Made by a program: the position numbers and the translations under genes | Origin: Nocardia farcinica | GTDB lineage: Bacteria > Actinomycetota > Actinomycetes > Mycobacteriales > Mycobacteriaceae | Length of the DNA stretch: 64,000 nucleotides | Direction of reading: 5' to 3' | Assembly (NCBI RefSeq): GCF_001182745.1 | Contig: NZ_LN868939.1 | Span: 744,001 to 808,000, forward strand | Notes under the pieces: generated by a model | Database searches by the model: none | Told to the model about the DNA's origin: nothing | Seen by the model: the letters and a program-made list of their open reading frames with translations, nothing else | Shown: piece by piece, positions 54,101 through 62,679 of the stretch | Numbering within the stretch: the first letter of the stretch is position 1 | Layout: each line of letters starts with the position of its first letter

Positions 54101-55580
54101 TGTCCGGGGCGACCCGGAAGCCGAAGCGCGCTGTCCAGATCCGTGGACCACCCGCCGACCGGATCGCGTCGGCGATCGCGGCCACCGCCTCGGCGTAGGC
54201 GGGGAACCGGGCGGCCGGCGCTCGGCCGAGACGCGGACCGGGTTCGCTGGGGCCGGCGAAGACGAACAGCAGGCCGCCGCGGTGCCGTGGGCGTGGCGCG
54301 ACGATGCCGGCCCCGGTCGCGCCCGCCGCGAGCGCGCGCAGGCGGGCATCGGCCTCGCCCAGGTCGGCGGCGAGCACGGCGGCACGGAGGGCGAGCGGCA
54401 GTTGACGGGTGGTGGCGCAGGCCAGTTCGTGCAGCGCGAGCCGATCGCCACGGGCCCGGTCGTGCGGCGCGGCGTAGCGCAGGTGATGGGCCAGACGCAG
54501 GGCGGTCGTGCCGAGTTCGCGCCGATCCCGGCCGGAGACGGCGATGACGACCGGTGGGTCGATCGAGCGCGGAAGCGCCTGAGCCGCATTGCGAAGCACC
54601 GTGATCCGGCTACCGGGAACCCGCGTTCCCTTGCCGCCCCATCCGGTACCCTCCTCGCTGCCGCTGCCGCTGCCGCTGCCGCTGCCGCTGCCGCTGCCGC
54701 TGCCGCTGCCGCTGCCGCTGCCGCTGCCGCTGCCGCTGCCGCTGCCGCTGCCGCTGCCGCTGCGGATTTCGTTGGGCAGCAGGGGCTGCGCTGCACCGGT
54801 GGATGTAGCCGTTGCACCGTGGTCGAGTGCGCGGGTCTCCGACTCCATCGACACGATCGCGCGCAGCACCCGCATGACGGATCGTGCTGCGGGCAACGGG
54901 TCGGAACCGACCGCGGCCTCACCCACCGACCTGCCGTCGTCGATCTCGAGCACGGCGTGGACGCGAGAACCCGCGCGCCGGGCATCCGCGACGCGCTGGA
55001 GCACCAGCACAGCACAACCGGCGCGGCGCGACTCACCCGCGGCAACCGGATCACGCTGTGCCACAGCGCCGTCCACGGCATCGTCGGGTTCGACATCGAC
55101 CCCCACCACGATGACCCACGGCACCGCCCGGTCCACCAGCAACCGGATACCGGACTCGACCGCGCACTCCCCACGGTCCGTCACCACCGGCGAACTCGGC
55201 CCGTACAGCTCGAACAGCCGCGAAATACCCTGTGCCGGAGCGGAATCAGCACGACCGCTCTCGGGCTGATCGCGCCCGGGACGCACCGCGACGACGACCG
55301 CCGCGTCCGACCCGCGCAGCCGGTATCCGATCCCCGCGTCGTCGATCGCCTCGACCACCACCTCGAGCGCCAACCGCAGCCGCGGATCGAGCACGGCCGC
55401 TTGCGGCGCGGTGAGGCCGAACCACTCGCTGTCGAACACGTCGACCCCGGCGACGGGCACGTCGGTGCCCGGCGGGCGGCGCAGGTCGTCGAGGTGGCCG
55501 ACGCCGGGCAGGCGGCAGCCCATGCCGATGACGGCCACCGGAGGACACCGCCGGGGCGGGGAAACGGAACCGGCTGTCAT
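51162..55580 (-). CDS. Polyketide-synthase-like protein with degraded KS and AT, DH-like and KR domains, no ACP
   Basis: 1472 residues from ATG 55580. KS-like segment 14-270: VAVIGMGCRLPGV is intact, but the domain is shorter than the normal ~420 residues; DTACSSS is replaced by GECAVES (Cys139) and no HGTGT is seen. A pure Gly-Ser linker (274-309) follows. The AT-like region (~395-690) has GYGAGE in place of GHSxGE, so Gly531 replaces the catalytic Ser. DH-like region with HLYGGRPAVP (His820) fits HxxxGxxxxP. KR (~1255-1440) has GGLGRLG and a Ser/Tyr pair in FTSAAGTLGAPGRAAYAAAS. No acyl-carrier motif. It may be a relic or a scaffold; only KR looks plausible as an enzyme. Confidence 0.85.
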   Translation of the reverse strand: MTAGSVSPPRRCPPVAVIGMGCRLPGVGHLDDLRRPPGTDVPVAGVDVFDSEWFGLTAPQAAVLDPRLRLALEVVVEAIDDAGIGYRLRGSDAAVVVAVRPGRDQPESGRADSAPAQGISRLFELYGPSSPVVTDRGECAVESGIRLLVDRAVPWVIVVGVDVEPDDAVDGAVAQRDPVAAGESRRAGCAVLVLQRVADARRAGSRVHAVLEIDDGRSVGEAAVGSDPLPAARSVMRVLRAIVSMESETRALDHGATATSTGAAQPLLPNEIRSGSGSGSGSGSGSGSGSGSGSGSGSGSGSGSGSGSEEGTGWGGKGTRVPGSRITVLRNAAQALPRSIDPPVVIAVSGRDRRELGTTALRLAHHLRYAAPHDRARGDRLALHELACATTRQLPLALRAAVLAADLGEADARLRALAAGATGAGIVAPRPRHRGGLLFVFAGPSEPGPRLGRAPAARFPAYAEAVAAIADAIRSAGGPRIWTARFGFRVAPDSGWAGPAFAHLATFAHQVAVARLLEAWDVQPSGVCGYGAGEIAAAAVSGALTTADAARVAVEYSRTVAHRVPRHIDTEPTPPQWENLDRSGAAQTHPWSSALLLASIDEAARLVAPLRHTVTIAAARGPQSVVISGYPPDVDTVVRRAMRRGLRARALGRDHPADPVAGAELAGHLAGLTPRTPRIPFYSTVRRGGLLAGAATDAAYWGANLGDAVHLDAALVRAIDAGASSVLTIGPSTELAAAVEGFEQFASSTYTTGGDDEAAALLHALAALHAEGRRVDWARQGPFTVPPPRRRWRHTAVGSPLPAVIAGAEPDFDHPGVIDHLYGGRPAVPVGYWVSALLHLARRHAASEMLTDLALGRLVAPDDLRQARFRDDGPGGFRVTVPDGTAADGTGPDGTVAVARPVPGPTPADIVDWMRLVDDGRTARRRLRPLGPGAYYTSLRRHRVEYGPRFPIPERIETGGGRTFGVLSTDGEASIAVEQCLHLVVAAARDMLTGKLVPEVSAIGTVWLAPDGGAAVEAHATVRERAPHALTGDVVGTDRDGVPLLALRDVRIRFREGDDAATVRPAESAPFRTQVWLPVTPAPGAGHGEPARLLVVGDSATAARLARATDRTIRTDLCATPEPAAPDHHAGHTAAVLVWPHGTDATAAAAAHHALDVLRRLRERCRGQLTLVLPRPALRGGADAESAWAAAALARTLRAETGTPVRVVWADDDPPTLARLADLLTGRHILDDPELRIGADGVTARRLRAVPADPLPAPRIDPGGTYVVTGGLGRLGAVAVRWLLDAGARDVVVLTRAPRPVPAPLDGLEDRFVVVRCDVADRAELAAALGDIREDGATIRGLVHAAEVFETAAFAEVTAGQLTRLFEPKVTAARHLLALTAHDPTDFVLLFTSAAGTLGAPGRAAYAAASAAADALAGGRRRVLALGWEIRRQPGGEPADLDGAAVRRGAELLGAALRHRVPHLLIGSGEIE
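54656..54762. repeat. (CCGCTG)n hexanucleotide repeat inside the PKS-like gene
   Basis: 17 perfect copies of CCGCTG run from 54661 to 54762, with a partial unit in front (54656-54660). On the coding strand it reads (CAGCGG)n and gives alternating Gly-Ser. The period of six keeps the frame whatever the copy number. It separates the KS-like part from the AT-like part. Confidence 0.97.
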
Positions 55581-55811
55581 CGCATCGCGCGGACCATCGA
55601 GGCGGCGGAACTGCCACGCATCGCGTCCTCCCTCCCCGGCGCCGGTCGGCCGTGCGCGGTTCCCCCGCGATTATGCCGCACCCCCGGCCCGCTCGGCAGG
55701 CGTCTTCGCCTGTGCCCGTTGCCCTTTCGCGACACGCCGCGATCCGACCGGAGCTGTCGCGTGTCGCGGCGGCCCTACCCGTGGTGGCGCCGATCGCCTA
55801 CCGTGGCATCC

Positions 55812-56777
55812 GTGCCCGACTCCGAACTCGCGCCACGGGCGGTGCGTACTCCCACGCTGCCCACCGTGTTGCGCTGCTGCACCGCCCTGGCGGCCACCCC
55901 ACCGCGGCTGCTCCGTCCGCGTCGCCCCGACCGGGCGCTGCTCGCCGGCATCACCCTGGCCGATCCCCCGCCCGCGCGGGCCGAGGTGCGGCTCACGGCA
56001 CTGACCCAGGCACGCACGTCGGCGCCGGAGATCCTCGTGGCCGAGGGGGTACGCAGCCTGCGCGAGGTGCCGATGACCTACGCCGCGTTCCTGGTGGAAC
56101 ATCCCCGCGCGCGGTTCCTCGTCGACCCCGCGATGTGCGCCGAGGCGCAGCGGCGGGTGCTGCGCGAACTGCCGTTCCCGGTGCCGCTGCTGGTGGGACC
56201 GGAAAAGCCGGTGCGCGGCCTGGCCGACGCGCTCGCGGCCGTCGGAATGACCGGTGACGACGTGGATTTCGTGATCGCCACCCATCTGCACTGGGATCAC
56301 GTGGCCGGTCTGCTCGAGCTGCCCGGATCGGTGCCGATCCGGCTGCCCGCGATCGAACGGGACTGGGCGATGGATGGCCCGCGCGCGCCACTGGGGGTGG
56401 CACGGGGCCCGCTGCTCGGCCGCGAATTCGACACCGTCGAACTCGACGGTCCGCCCGTGCTGAGCTTCGCGCGCAGCAGGGATCTGTTCGGCGACGGCTC
56501 GGTGCTGCTGGTCGACCTGGCCGGGCACACGCCGGGCAGCATCGGGGTGCTGCTCGCCGTCGACGACGGCACCCGCGTGCTGCTGGCCGGTGACGCGGTG
56601 TGGAGCAACCTGCAGGTTCGCCTGTTGCGCGAGAAGGCCCCCATGCCCGGCCTGCTCTTCGACGCCGACCGCGAGGCCGCGTTCGCCACCATCCACCGCC
56701 TGCACGCGCTCCCCGCCGCGATCGAGATCATCGCCGCCCACGACCACGCCGCCGTCGTGGCCCGGGCGCGCGGCTGA
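55812..56777 (+). CDS. Metallo-beta-lactamase-fold hydrolase
   Basis: 321 residues from GTG 55812; the start is uncertain because no SD is clear. Metal motifs: THLHWDHVAG (HxHxDH), GHTPGS, GDAVW and the final AHDHAAV. About 80 residues before the MBL core are not recognised. Related enzymes hydrolyse lactones, thioesters or glutathione conjugates; this one cannot be assigned. Divergent from the PKS-like gene over 230 bp, so the two may share control. Confidence 0.85.
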   Translation: MPDSELAPRAVRTPTLPTVLRCCTALAATPPRLLRPRRPDRALLAGITLADPPPARAEVRLTALTQARTSAPEILVAEGVRSLREVPMTYAAFLVEHPRARFLVDPAMCAEAQRRVLRELPFPVPLLVGPEKPVRGLADALAAVGMTGDDVDFVIATHLHWDHVAGLLELPGSVPIRLPAIERDWAMDGPRAPLGVARGPLLGREFDTVELDGPPVLSFARSRDLFGDGSVLLVDLAGHTPGSIGVLLAVDDGTRVLLAGDAVWSNLQVRLLREKAPMPGLLFDADREAAFATIHRLHALPAAIEIIAAHDHAAVVARARG

Positions 56778-56808
56778 GCCAGGCGCGCCCGGGGGCCGAG
56801 CGAACCGA

Positions 56809-58123
<1,315 letters not shown>

Positions 58124-59695
58124 ATGACCACTGGTGCACAGGCGCTCGACGAGCCCATCCGGTCGCGACGCAATCACTGGAACAACCAGCTCGCCACGCA
58201 TGCGCTCATGCGGCCCGACGCGGTGGCGCTGCGGTTCAAAGGTGTCGACACCACGTGGAAGCAGCTGCACGAGCGCTCGGAGAAGTTCGCCGACGCACTG
58301 GCCCGCCGCGGAGTCGGCTTCGGCGACCGGGTGCTGATCCTGGCGCTGAACTACCCCGAATACATCGAGGCCGTCTTCGGCATCAACGCCCTCGGCGCGA
58401 TCGCGGTGCCGGTGAACTTCCGCCTCACCCCGCCCGAGGTCGCCTACATCGTCAGCGACAGCGGCGCGAAGGCGATCGTCACCGACACCATGCTGCAGCC
58501 GCTGGCCGCCGCGGTGCGCGCCGACGCGCCCGCGCTGGAAACGCTCGTGGTGATCGGCGGCCGGAGCGATGAGGGCGTGCTCGGCTACGACGACGCCCTC
58601 GCCGAGGACGGCGCACCGCACGCCCCCCTCGACATCCCCGAGGACACCCCCTCGCTGATCATGTACACCTCGGGCACCACCGGCAGCCCCAAGGGCGCGG
58701 TGCTCACCCACGCCAACATGAACGCCCAGGCACTGACCTGTATCCGGGCCATGGAGATCACGCCCGAATCGGTCGGCTTCTGCACCTCCCCGCTGTTCCA
58801 CATCGCGGGCCTGGGCAGCCTCGCGCCGTACTTCATGCTCGGCGCCAAGACCGTGCTGCATCCGCTGGGCGCGTTCAACCCCACCGAGTTCCTCGACGCC
58901 GTCGAGGCCGAGCAGGCGACCACCGCCTTCTGCGTGCCCGCGCAGTGGCAGGCCATCTGCGCCGAGCCCACCGTCAAGCAGCGCAAACTGGCGCTGAAGA
59001 TGCTCAGCTGGGGTGCCGCCCCCGCTTCGGACTCGGTGCTGCGCGCGATGGCCGAGTGCTTCCCCGAAGCACAGAACGTGGCGGTGTTCGGTCAGACCGA
59101 GATGTCACCGATCACCTGCGTACTCGAGGGCAAGGACGCGCTGCGCAAGCTCGGCTCGGTGGGCAAGCCGATCCCCACCATCCAGGTGCGCATCGTCGAC
59201 GACGAGATGAACGACGTCGCCCCCGGCGAGGTCGGCGAGATCGTCTACCGCGGCCCGACCCTCATGCAGGGCTACTGGAACAAGCCCGAGGCCACCGCGG
59301 ACGCGTTCGAAGGTGGCTGGTTCCACTCCGGCGACCTGGTGCGCACCGACGAGGAGGGCTTCGTCTGGGTGGTCGACCGCAAGAAGGACATGATCATCTC
59401 CGGCGGCGAGAACATCTACTGCGCCGAGGTGGAGAACGTGCTCTTCAGCCACCCGAAGATCCGTGAGGCCGCCGTCATCGGCCGCTCGCACGACAAGTGG
59501 GGCGAGGTGCCGGTGGCCATCGTGGCGCTGAACAACCCCGACGACGAGCTCACCCTCGACGAACTCGAGCCGTTCCTCAACGAGAACCTGGCGCGCTACA
59601 AGCACCCCAAGGATCTCGTGGTGGTGGCCGAACTGCCGCGCAACGCCAGCGGCAAGGTCGTCAAGGTCCAGCTGCGCAAGGACTACTCGTCCTAG
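58124..59695 (+). CDS. fadD5: Acyl-CoA synthetase, FadD5-like
   Basis: 523 residues from ATG 58124, with AAGGAG eight bases upstream. ANL motifs: LIMYTSGTTGSPKGAVLTHA (P-loop), FGQTEMSP, WFHSGDLVRTDEEG, and the C-terminal catalytic Lys in LPRNASGKVVKVQL. It activates a carboxylic acid, probably a fatty or sterol side-chain acid, to its CoA ester. In M. tuberculosis fadD5 is next to mce1; here it is 38 kb from the mce operon. The fadD5 label is from overall similarity and needs a tree. Confidence 0.88.
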   Translation: MTTGAQALDEPIRSRRNHWNNQLATHALMRPDAVALRFKGVDTTWKQLHERSEKFADALARRGVGFGDRVLILALNYPEYIEAVFGINALGAIAVPVNFRLTPPEVAYIVSDSGAKAIVTDTMLQPLAAAVRADAPALETLVVIGGRSDEGVLGYDDALAEDGAPHAPLDIPEDTPSLIMYTSGTTGSPKGAVLTHANMNAQALTCIRAMEITPESVGFCTSPLFHIAGLGSLAPYFMLGAKTVLHPLGAFNPTEFLDAVEAEQATTAFCVPAQWQAICAEPTVKQRKLALKMLSWGAAPASDSVLRAMAECFPEAQNVAVFGQTEMSPITCVLEGKDALRKLGSVGKPIPTIQVRIVDDEMNDVAPGEVGEIVYRGPTLMQGYWNKPEATADAFEGGWFHSGDLVRTDEEGFVWVVDRKKDMIISGGENIYCAEVENVLFSHPKIREAAVIGRSHDKWGEVPVAIVALNNPDDELTLDELEPFLNENLARYKHPKDLVVVAELPRNASGKVVKVQLRKDYSS

Positions 59696-59951
59696 ACCTC
59701 GCTCCGCGCACCGTCCGTGAACTGGGCACGGATCGGTGACCGACGGCGCGGGCGGACACGATCTCCACCGGAGCAGATCTCATCCGCCCGCGCCGTTGCC
59801 GTGTCCGGGGTAGGTCGCGATTCGGCCGCACCACGCGGCGCGCAGCGCTACCCTCCTCCGCTGACCATTCGCCGATCCGCTCCGTGTCGAACACCCGCAA
59901 CTGCGACATGTCGACGGGGTATCGATGCAGGATGCCGTTGTCGCTCATCAT
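59661..59951 (-). pseudogene. Truncated second copy of the immunity gene
   Basis: The frame starts at ATG 59951 after AGGAGGCAAACG. Residues 9-29 (HRYPVDMSQL, then RVFDTERIGEW) align with the C-terminal part HRYHIDLTQL, then RQLDNSRIGAW of the immunity protein at 60074-60385. The first ~65 residues of the domain are missing, and after EW the frame runs into unrelated basic sequence and the end of the ligase gene. It keeps an SD but not a complete fold. Confidence 0.65.
59743..59796. terminator. Long-stem hairpin downstream of the FadD5-like gene
   Basis: 14-bp perfect stem ACGGCGCGGGCGGA (59743-59756) with TCCGCCCGCGCCGT (59783-59796), 26-nt loop. Lies 48 bases after the ligase stop. Inside the tail of the immunity remnant frame, supporting that the tail is not coding. 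Confidence 0.6.
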
Positions 59952-59975
59952 CGTTTGCCTCCTGAGCAAACGTTG

Positions 59976-60067
59976 TCAGTAATCCTCACCGTCCTTGCCC
60001 TGTGCGTCCCAGTGGCGGTTCGCCATTGGACATACCGCGCGGTCCGGTCGGCACCCGCACATTTCCA
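59976..60067 (-). pseudogene. Remnant of a second toxin C-terminal tip
   Basis: Directly after the immunity stop, the minus strand repeats the coding sequence of the toxin end. One frame gives GNVRVPTG (toxin: GNVWVPTG) and, after a one-base slip, another gives HWDAQGKDG (toxin: HWDVEFPKGG), ending at TGA 59976-59978. The frame change shows decay. It is the tail of another toxin allele, with a different end, left behind the working cassette. Confidence 0.7.
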
Positions 60068-60073
60068 CACGCG

Positions 60074-60385
60074 CTAGTTCGACGTGCCGAAAATAGCTTC
60101 GTGCCAGTATTTTTGCGGGTCGCGGAACCAGGCGCCGATTCGACTGTTGTCGAGCTGGCGAAGTTGGGTCAGGTCGATGTGGTACCGGTGGAAGAGGGCT
60201 AGGAGTTCTCGCAGGGAGTCGTCGTCTACTGGGGTCTCGACGACAATCTCCAACGTGCTGAGTCGCCCACCGTACGAGCGGACCGCGGGGATCCTGTCGA
60301 GCCACGCGAAGAACGCCGCCTCATCACCACGCGAGTAGTACCAGACGTCGGTCGCCTCCAGTACCACCGTCGACCCGTCGCCCAT
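60074..60385 (-). CDS. Putative immunity protein of the polymorphic toxin
   Basis: 103 residues from ATG 60385, which overlaps the toxin stop by one base and is preceded by GGAGGAGGAAG. The sequence is acidic and mixed alpha/beta: VWYYSRGDEAAFFAWLDRIP, RLSTLEIVVETPVDDDSLRE, LLALFHRYHIDLTQLRQLDN. No signal peptide, so cytosolic, as needed to block the toxin. No family recognised; a decayed copy lies downstream. The role is inferred from gene order and size. Confidence 0.68.
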   Translation of the reverse strand: MGDGSTVVLEATDVWYYSRGDEAAFFAWLDRIPAVRSYGGRLSTLEIVVETPVDDDSLRELLALFHRYHIDLTQLRQLDNSRIGAWFRDPQKYWHEAIFGTSN

Positions 60386-61632
60386 CAGCTTCCTCCTCCT
60401 GGTCTGACGTTCTTGTAGCCGCCCTTCGGGAACTCCACATCCCAATGCGGGCCGCCGTGTGCCGCACCGCCCTGCCCGGTAGGCACCCACACATTTCCGT
60501 CGGCATCCTCCCAGCCGAAGCCGCGACCGTTGGGATTGGGCACCCAGCGGTCACCGCCTTTGGGTGGCACGAATCCTTCCGCGTCACCTGGACGACCTGG
60601 CGCCTTGGGCCCGTTGGGATCGTAGGCATTGGCCGGGGGCTTGTAATTCGAGTTGAATGCCGAATCCCCGGCGATGGACAGAATGGTCAGGCCGGAGATG
60701 GTGGCGAGTGCACCGACCGCGAGTGCTGCGGCGCTGAACTTTATCCCGGCCAGTGCTGTGAAGAACGACCCGATGGCGCCGGCAATGGCGGTCGCGGCGG
60801 TGTCCAGCGCGGGGCCCTCCACTGTTGCCGCCCGCGGATTGCGGATAGACACGGCGGTTACGGCGATGACGACCGAGGCGACGACGAGCGTGGCGGCCAC
60901 CTGAGTATTGATGTCTGCGCGAACCGCGACGACAGCGGCGTGGTGGCTGGTTGTCGATTTCGCAAGATCGTCGGCGACCAGCTGGATCTCGTCCGCCTTC
61001 TTCGCAAGTGTTCTGAGGTGGCCGGTCAGGTTCGGGATGTCGGGTGCATCGAACTTGCCGAGTCCGTCGGCAACGACTCGCAGCCGGGCTCCGGCGGCGA
61101 AGATCGTGTTGTTGTCGGCGAAGGATTTCCACGCCTGGGCCACCCGGTCGAGCTTGTCGGTGTCGCCGTCGGGGACTTTGTCACCCGCGAGCTTGGCGAC
61201 GACCTTGTCGTACAACTCCGGAAAGTCAGTCTCTAGTCCGGGACCGTTGTCCCGCGACGACGCTACACCAACGACAACGCCAGCGCCGTAGGGCAACTCG
61301 GAGGGAATAGTGCGCGGACAAGCAGGACCGGTCCCCTTGTTCGGGTCGCGGTTTGCTGCGTAGTTGGAGCATTCCCAGTTATAGCCCGACGCGATCAGAA
61401 TGTCGCCGAAATGCTGCAGCGCCCTGGCGAAGTTGGTCGCTGCGGTGGTGAAAGCACCCGCGCGCTCATCGTAGGCCTCGGACCATGCCTTCGCGGCCTG
61501 GCAACTACCGGCCATACCGCTGGTTTCGAGCAGCGCTGTCTGCAGCGGGTTGTACGCGGATTGAAACTCCCTCGACAGCTTGTAGCACTCCTCCGCGGCC
61601 GTGTAATAGGACTGGGGCGCAACAACAGCCAC
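60385..61632 (-). CDS. Type VII-secretion-linked polymorphic toxin candidate
   Basis: 415 residues from GTG 61632. N-terminal ~100 residues are helical with a WXG100-like look (SYYTAAEECYKLSREFQSAY; AKAWSEAYDERAGAFTTAA). Helices follow to ~230, then hydrophobic stretches (ATLVVASVVIAVTAVSIR; FSAAALAVGALATISGLTIL). The last ~70 residues are a Gly/Pro-rich tip with GFGWEDADGNVWVPTG and HGGPHWDVEFPKGGYKNV, a wording common at the ends of secreted polymorphic toxins. The tip probably kills rivals; its chemistry is not known. Preceded by two WXG100 genes and followed by the immunity gene. Confidence 0.72.
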   Translation of the reverse strand: MAVVAPQSYYTAAEECYKLSREFQSAYNPLQTALLETSGMAGSCQAAKAWSEAYDERAGAFTTAATNFARALQHFGDILIASGYNWECSNYAANRDPNKGTGPACPRTIPSELPYGAGVVVGVASSRDNGPGLETDFPELYDKVVAKLAGDKVPDGDTDKLDRVAQAWKSFADNNTIFAAGARLRVVADGLGKFDAPDIPNLTGHLRTLAKKADEIQLVADDLAKSTTSHHAAVVAVRADINTQVAATLVVASVVIAVTAVSIRNPRAATVEGPALDTAATAIAGAIGSFFTALAGIKFSAAALAVGALATISGLTILSIAGDSAFNSNYKPPANAYDPNGPKAPGRPGDAEGFVPPKGGDRWVPNPNGRGFGWEDADGNVWVPTGQGGAAHGGPHWDVEFPKGGYKNVRPGGGS

Positions 61633-61633
61633 G

Positions 61634-61933
61634 TCATCCCCCCGTCATGCGCAGGTTAACTGTCGTCGCGTCCGAATAGGACTCGTGTGCCGTACGGCCT
61701 GCCTGTTCCATCTGAGCCAGCCCGTCGAGCAGCTCACGTGCCGCTGCCACCCAGACCCGATGTTCCTCGGCGTAGGCCGCCGCGGCCGCGCCTGTCCACT
61801 GCCCGCTCTGCATGAGGCCTTGGACGGTGCGGTCCAGTGCATCGAGATGGTCGGCGAAGAACTCTTTGAAGCCGCGGGCGCGGCCGGTCACCTGGTCGAT
61901 GTGATCGAGATCGAACGCGAATTCAGAGGTCAT
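61634..61933 (-). CDS. WXG100-family protein, second of a pair
   Basis: 99 residues from ATG 61933. Two helices with the WxG turn in LMQSGQWTGAAAAAYAEEHR. Length is standard for ESAT-6/CFP-10-like partners. It starts four bases after the stop of the first WXG100 gene, and the toxin start follows after one base. The pair probably escorts the toxin to a type VII system, whose machinery genes are not in this window. Confidence 0.82.
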   Translation of the reverse strand: MTSEFAFDLDHIDQVTGRARGFKEFFADHLDALDRTVQGLMQSGQWTGAAAAAYAEEHRVWVAAARELLDGLAQMEQAGRTAHESYSDATTVNLRMTGG

Positions 61934-61937
61934 GTCG

Positions 61938-62252
61938 TCAGTCCAACTGCAGCGAGCTGATCGGCGCCGCGTTGGAGGTGTCCTGATCCCGCAGCGTCGA
62001 CGCACTGACGCCGAGCCTCGAGGCCAGGTCGGTGAGCGCATCCCATGCCTTCATCGCGCCGTCCTGCATGTCATCCCACCCCTCGCGATAGGCGTCTGCA
62101 GCGCTCCCCTTCCAGGTGTCGAACAACGCCTGAACCTCACGGTCCAACGCTATCGATCCCGATTTCAGCTGTTGCGCAATGTCATAGGCACGCCTGCCGA
62201 CCGCCGTCACCGCGTCGGGAACGACGTTCAGCGGTTGGTCGTCTGTCGCCAT
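61938..62252 (-). CDS. WXG100-family protein, first of a pair
   Basis: 104 residues from ATG 62252, with GGAGGAGAG upstream. Helix, then FDTWKGSAADAYREGWDDMQ (WxG turn), helix. First gene of the four-gene toxin operon. No YxxxD/E export tail is clear in either partner. Confidence 0.82.
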   Translation of the reverse strand: MATDDQPLNVVPDAVTAVGRRAYDIAQQLKSGSIALDREVQALFDTWKGSAADAYREGWDDMQDGAMKAWDALTDLASRLGVSASTLRDQDTSNAAPISSLQLD

Positions 62253-62679
62253 GTCTCTCCTCCCCACCCCCAGACCCTACCCGCCCTTCGCGGCGCTCAT
62301 CAGGTCTGGGCCTGATCGAACTGGCGCCGCTGACGCAGCACCGAAGCCGTCCCATTGCACCACCGGTGACGAGGGCCCCTCCAAGGGGGCGCCGCAATGG
62401 CTGGCCGGCCCGGTCACCGCCGCGGAACGCGTCGAGGCATACCGGGCGAATGCCCTGTTCGACGCGCACCGTGACGGCCCGGAGTTCGGTACCGATTCCT
62501 GGCCGACGAAGCCAGTGCCGCAGGTGAGCCGATGGCCGGTCGGACGGCGTGGCGGATCTGCTCGGCGAACCGATGGTGGAGTGTCTCTGACGGGACAATA
62601 GGCTACGTTACCGCCGGTTTCAGGCAGTTCCCGCCGTACATGGAAGTTCTCTGGATGAGCGTGGTGGATCACATCGAGG
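62253..62679. other. Unassigned region upstream of the toxin operon
   Basis: 427 bases that contain the promoter of the toxin operon. A plus-strand frame to 62601 has a coding-like stretch (LAGPVTAAERVEAYRANALF, then DAHRDGPEFGTDSW) but no SD or credible start. It could be the end of a degraded gene. Nothing else is supported. Confidence 0.35.

Noticed and set aside
53712..55811. Very long plus-strand frame opposite the PKS-like gene, with a poly-Ala run
   Set aside because: It exists only because the GC-rich PKS gene and the CCGCTG repeat lack stops in that frame. Only the part from 55812 has MBL-fold motifs.
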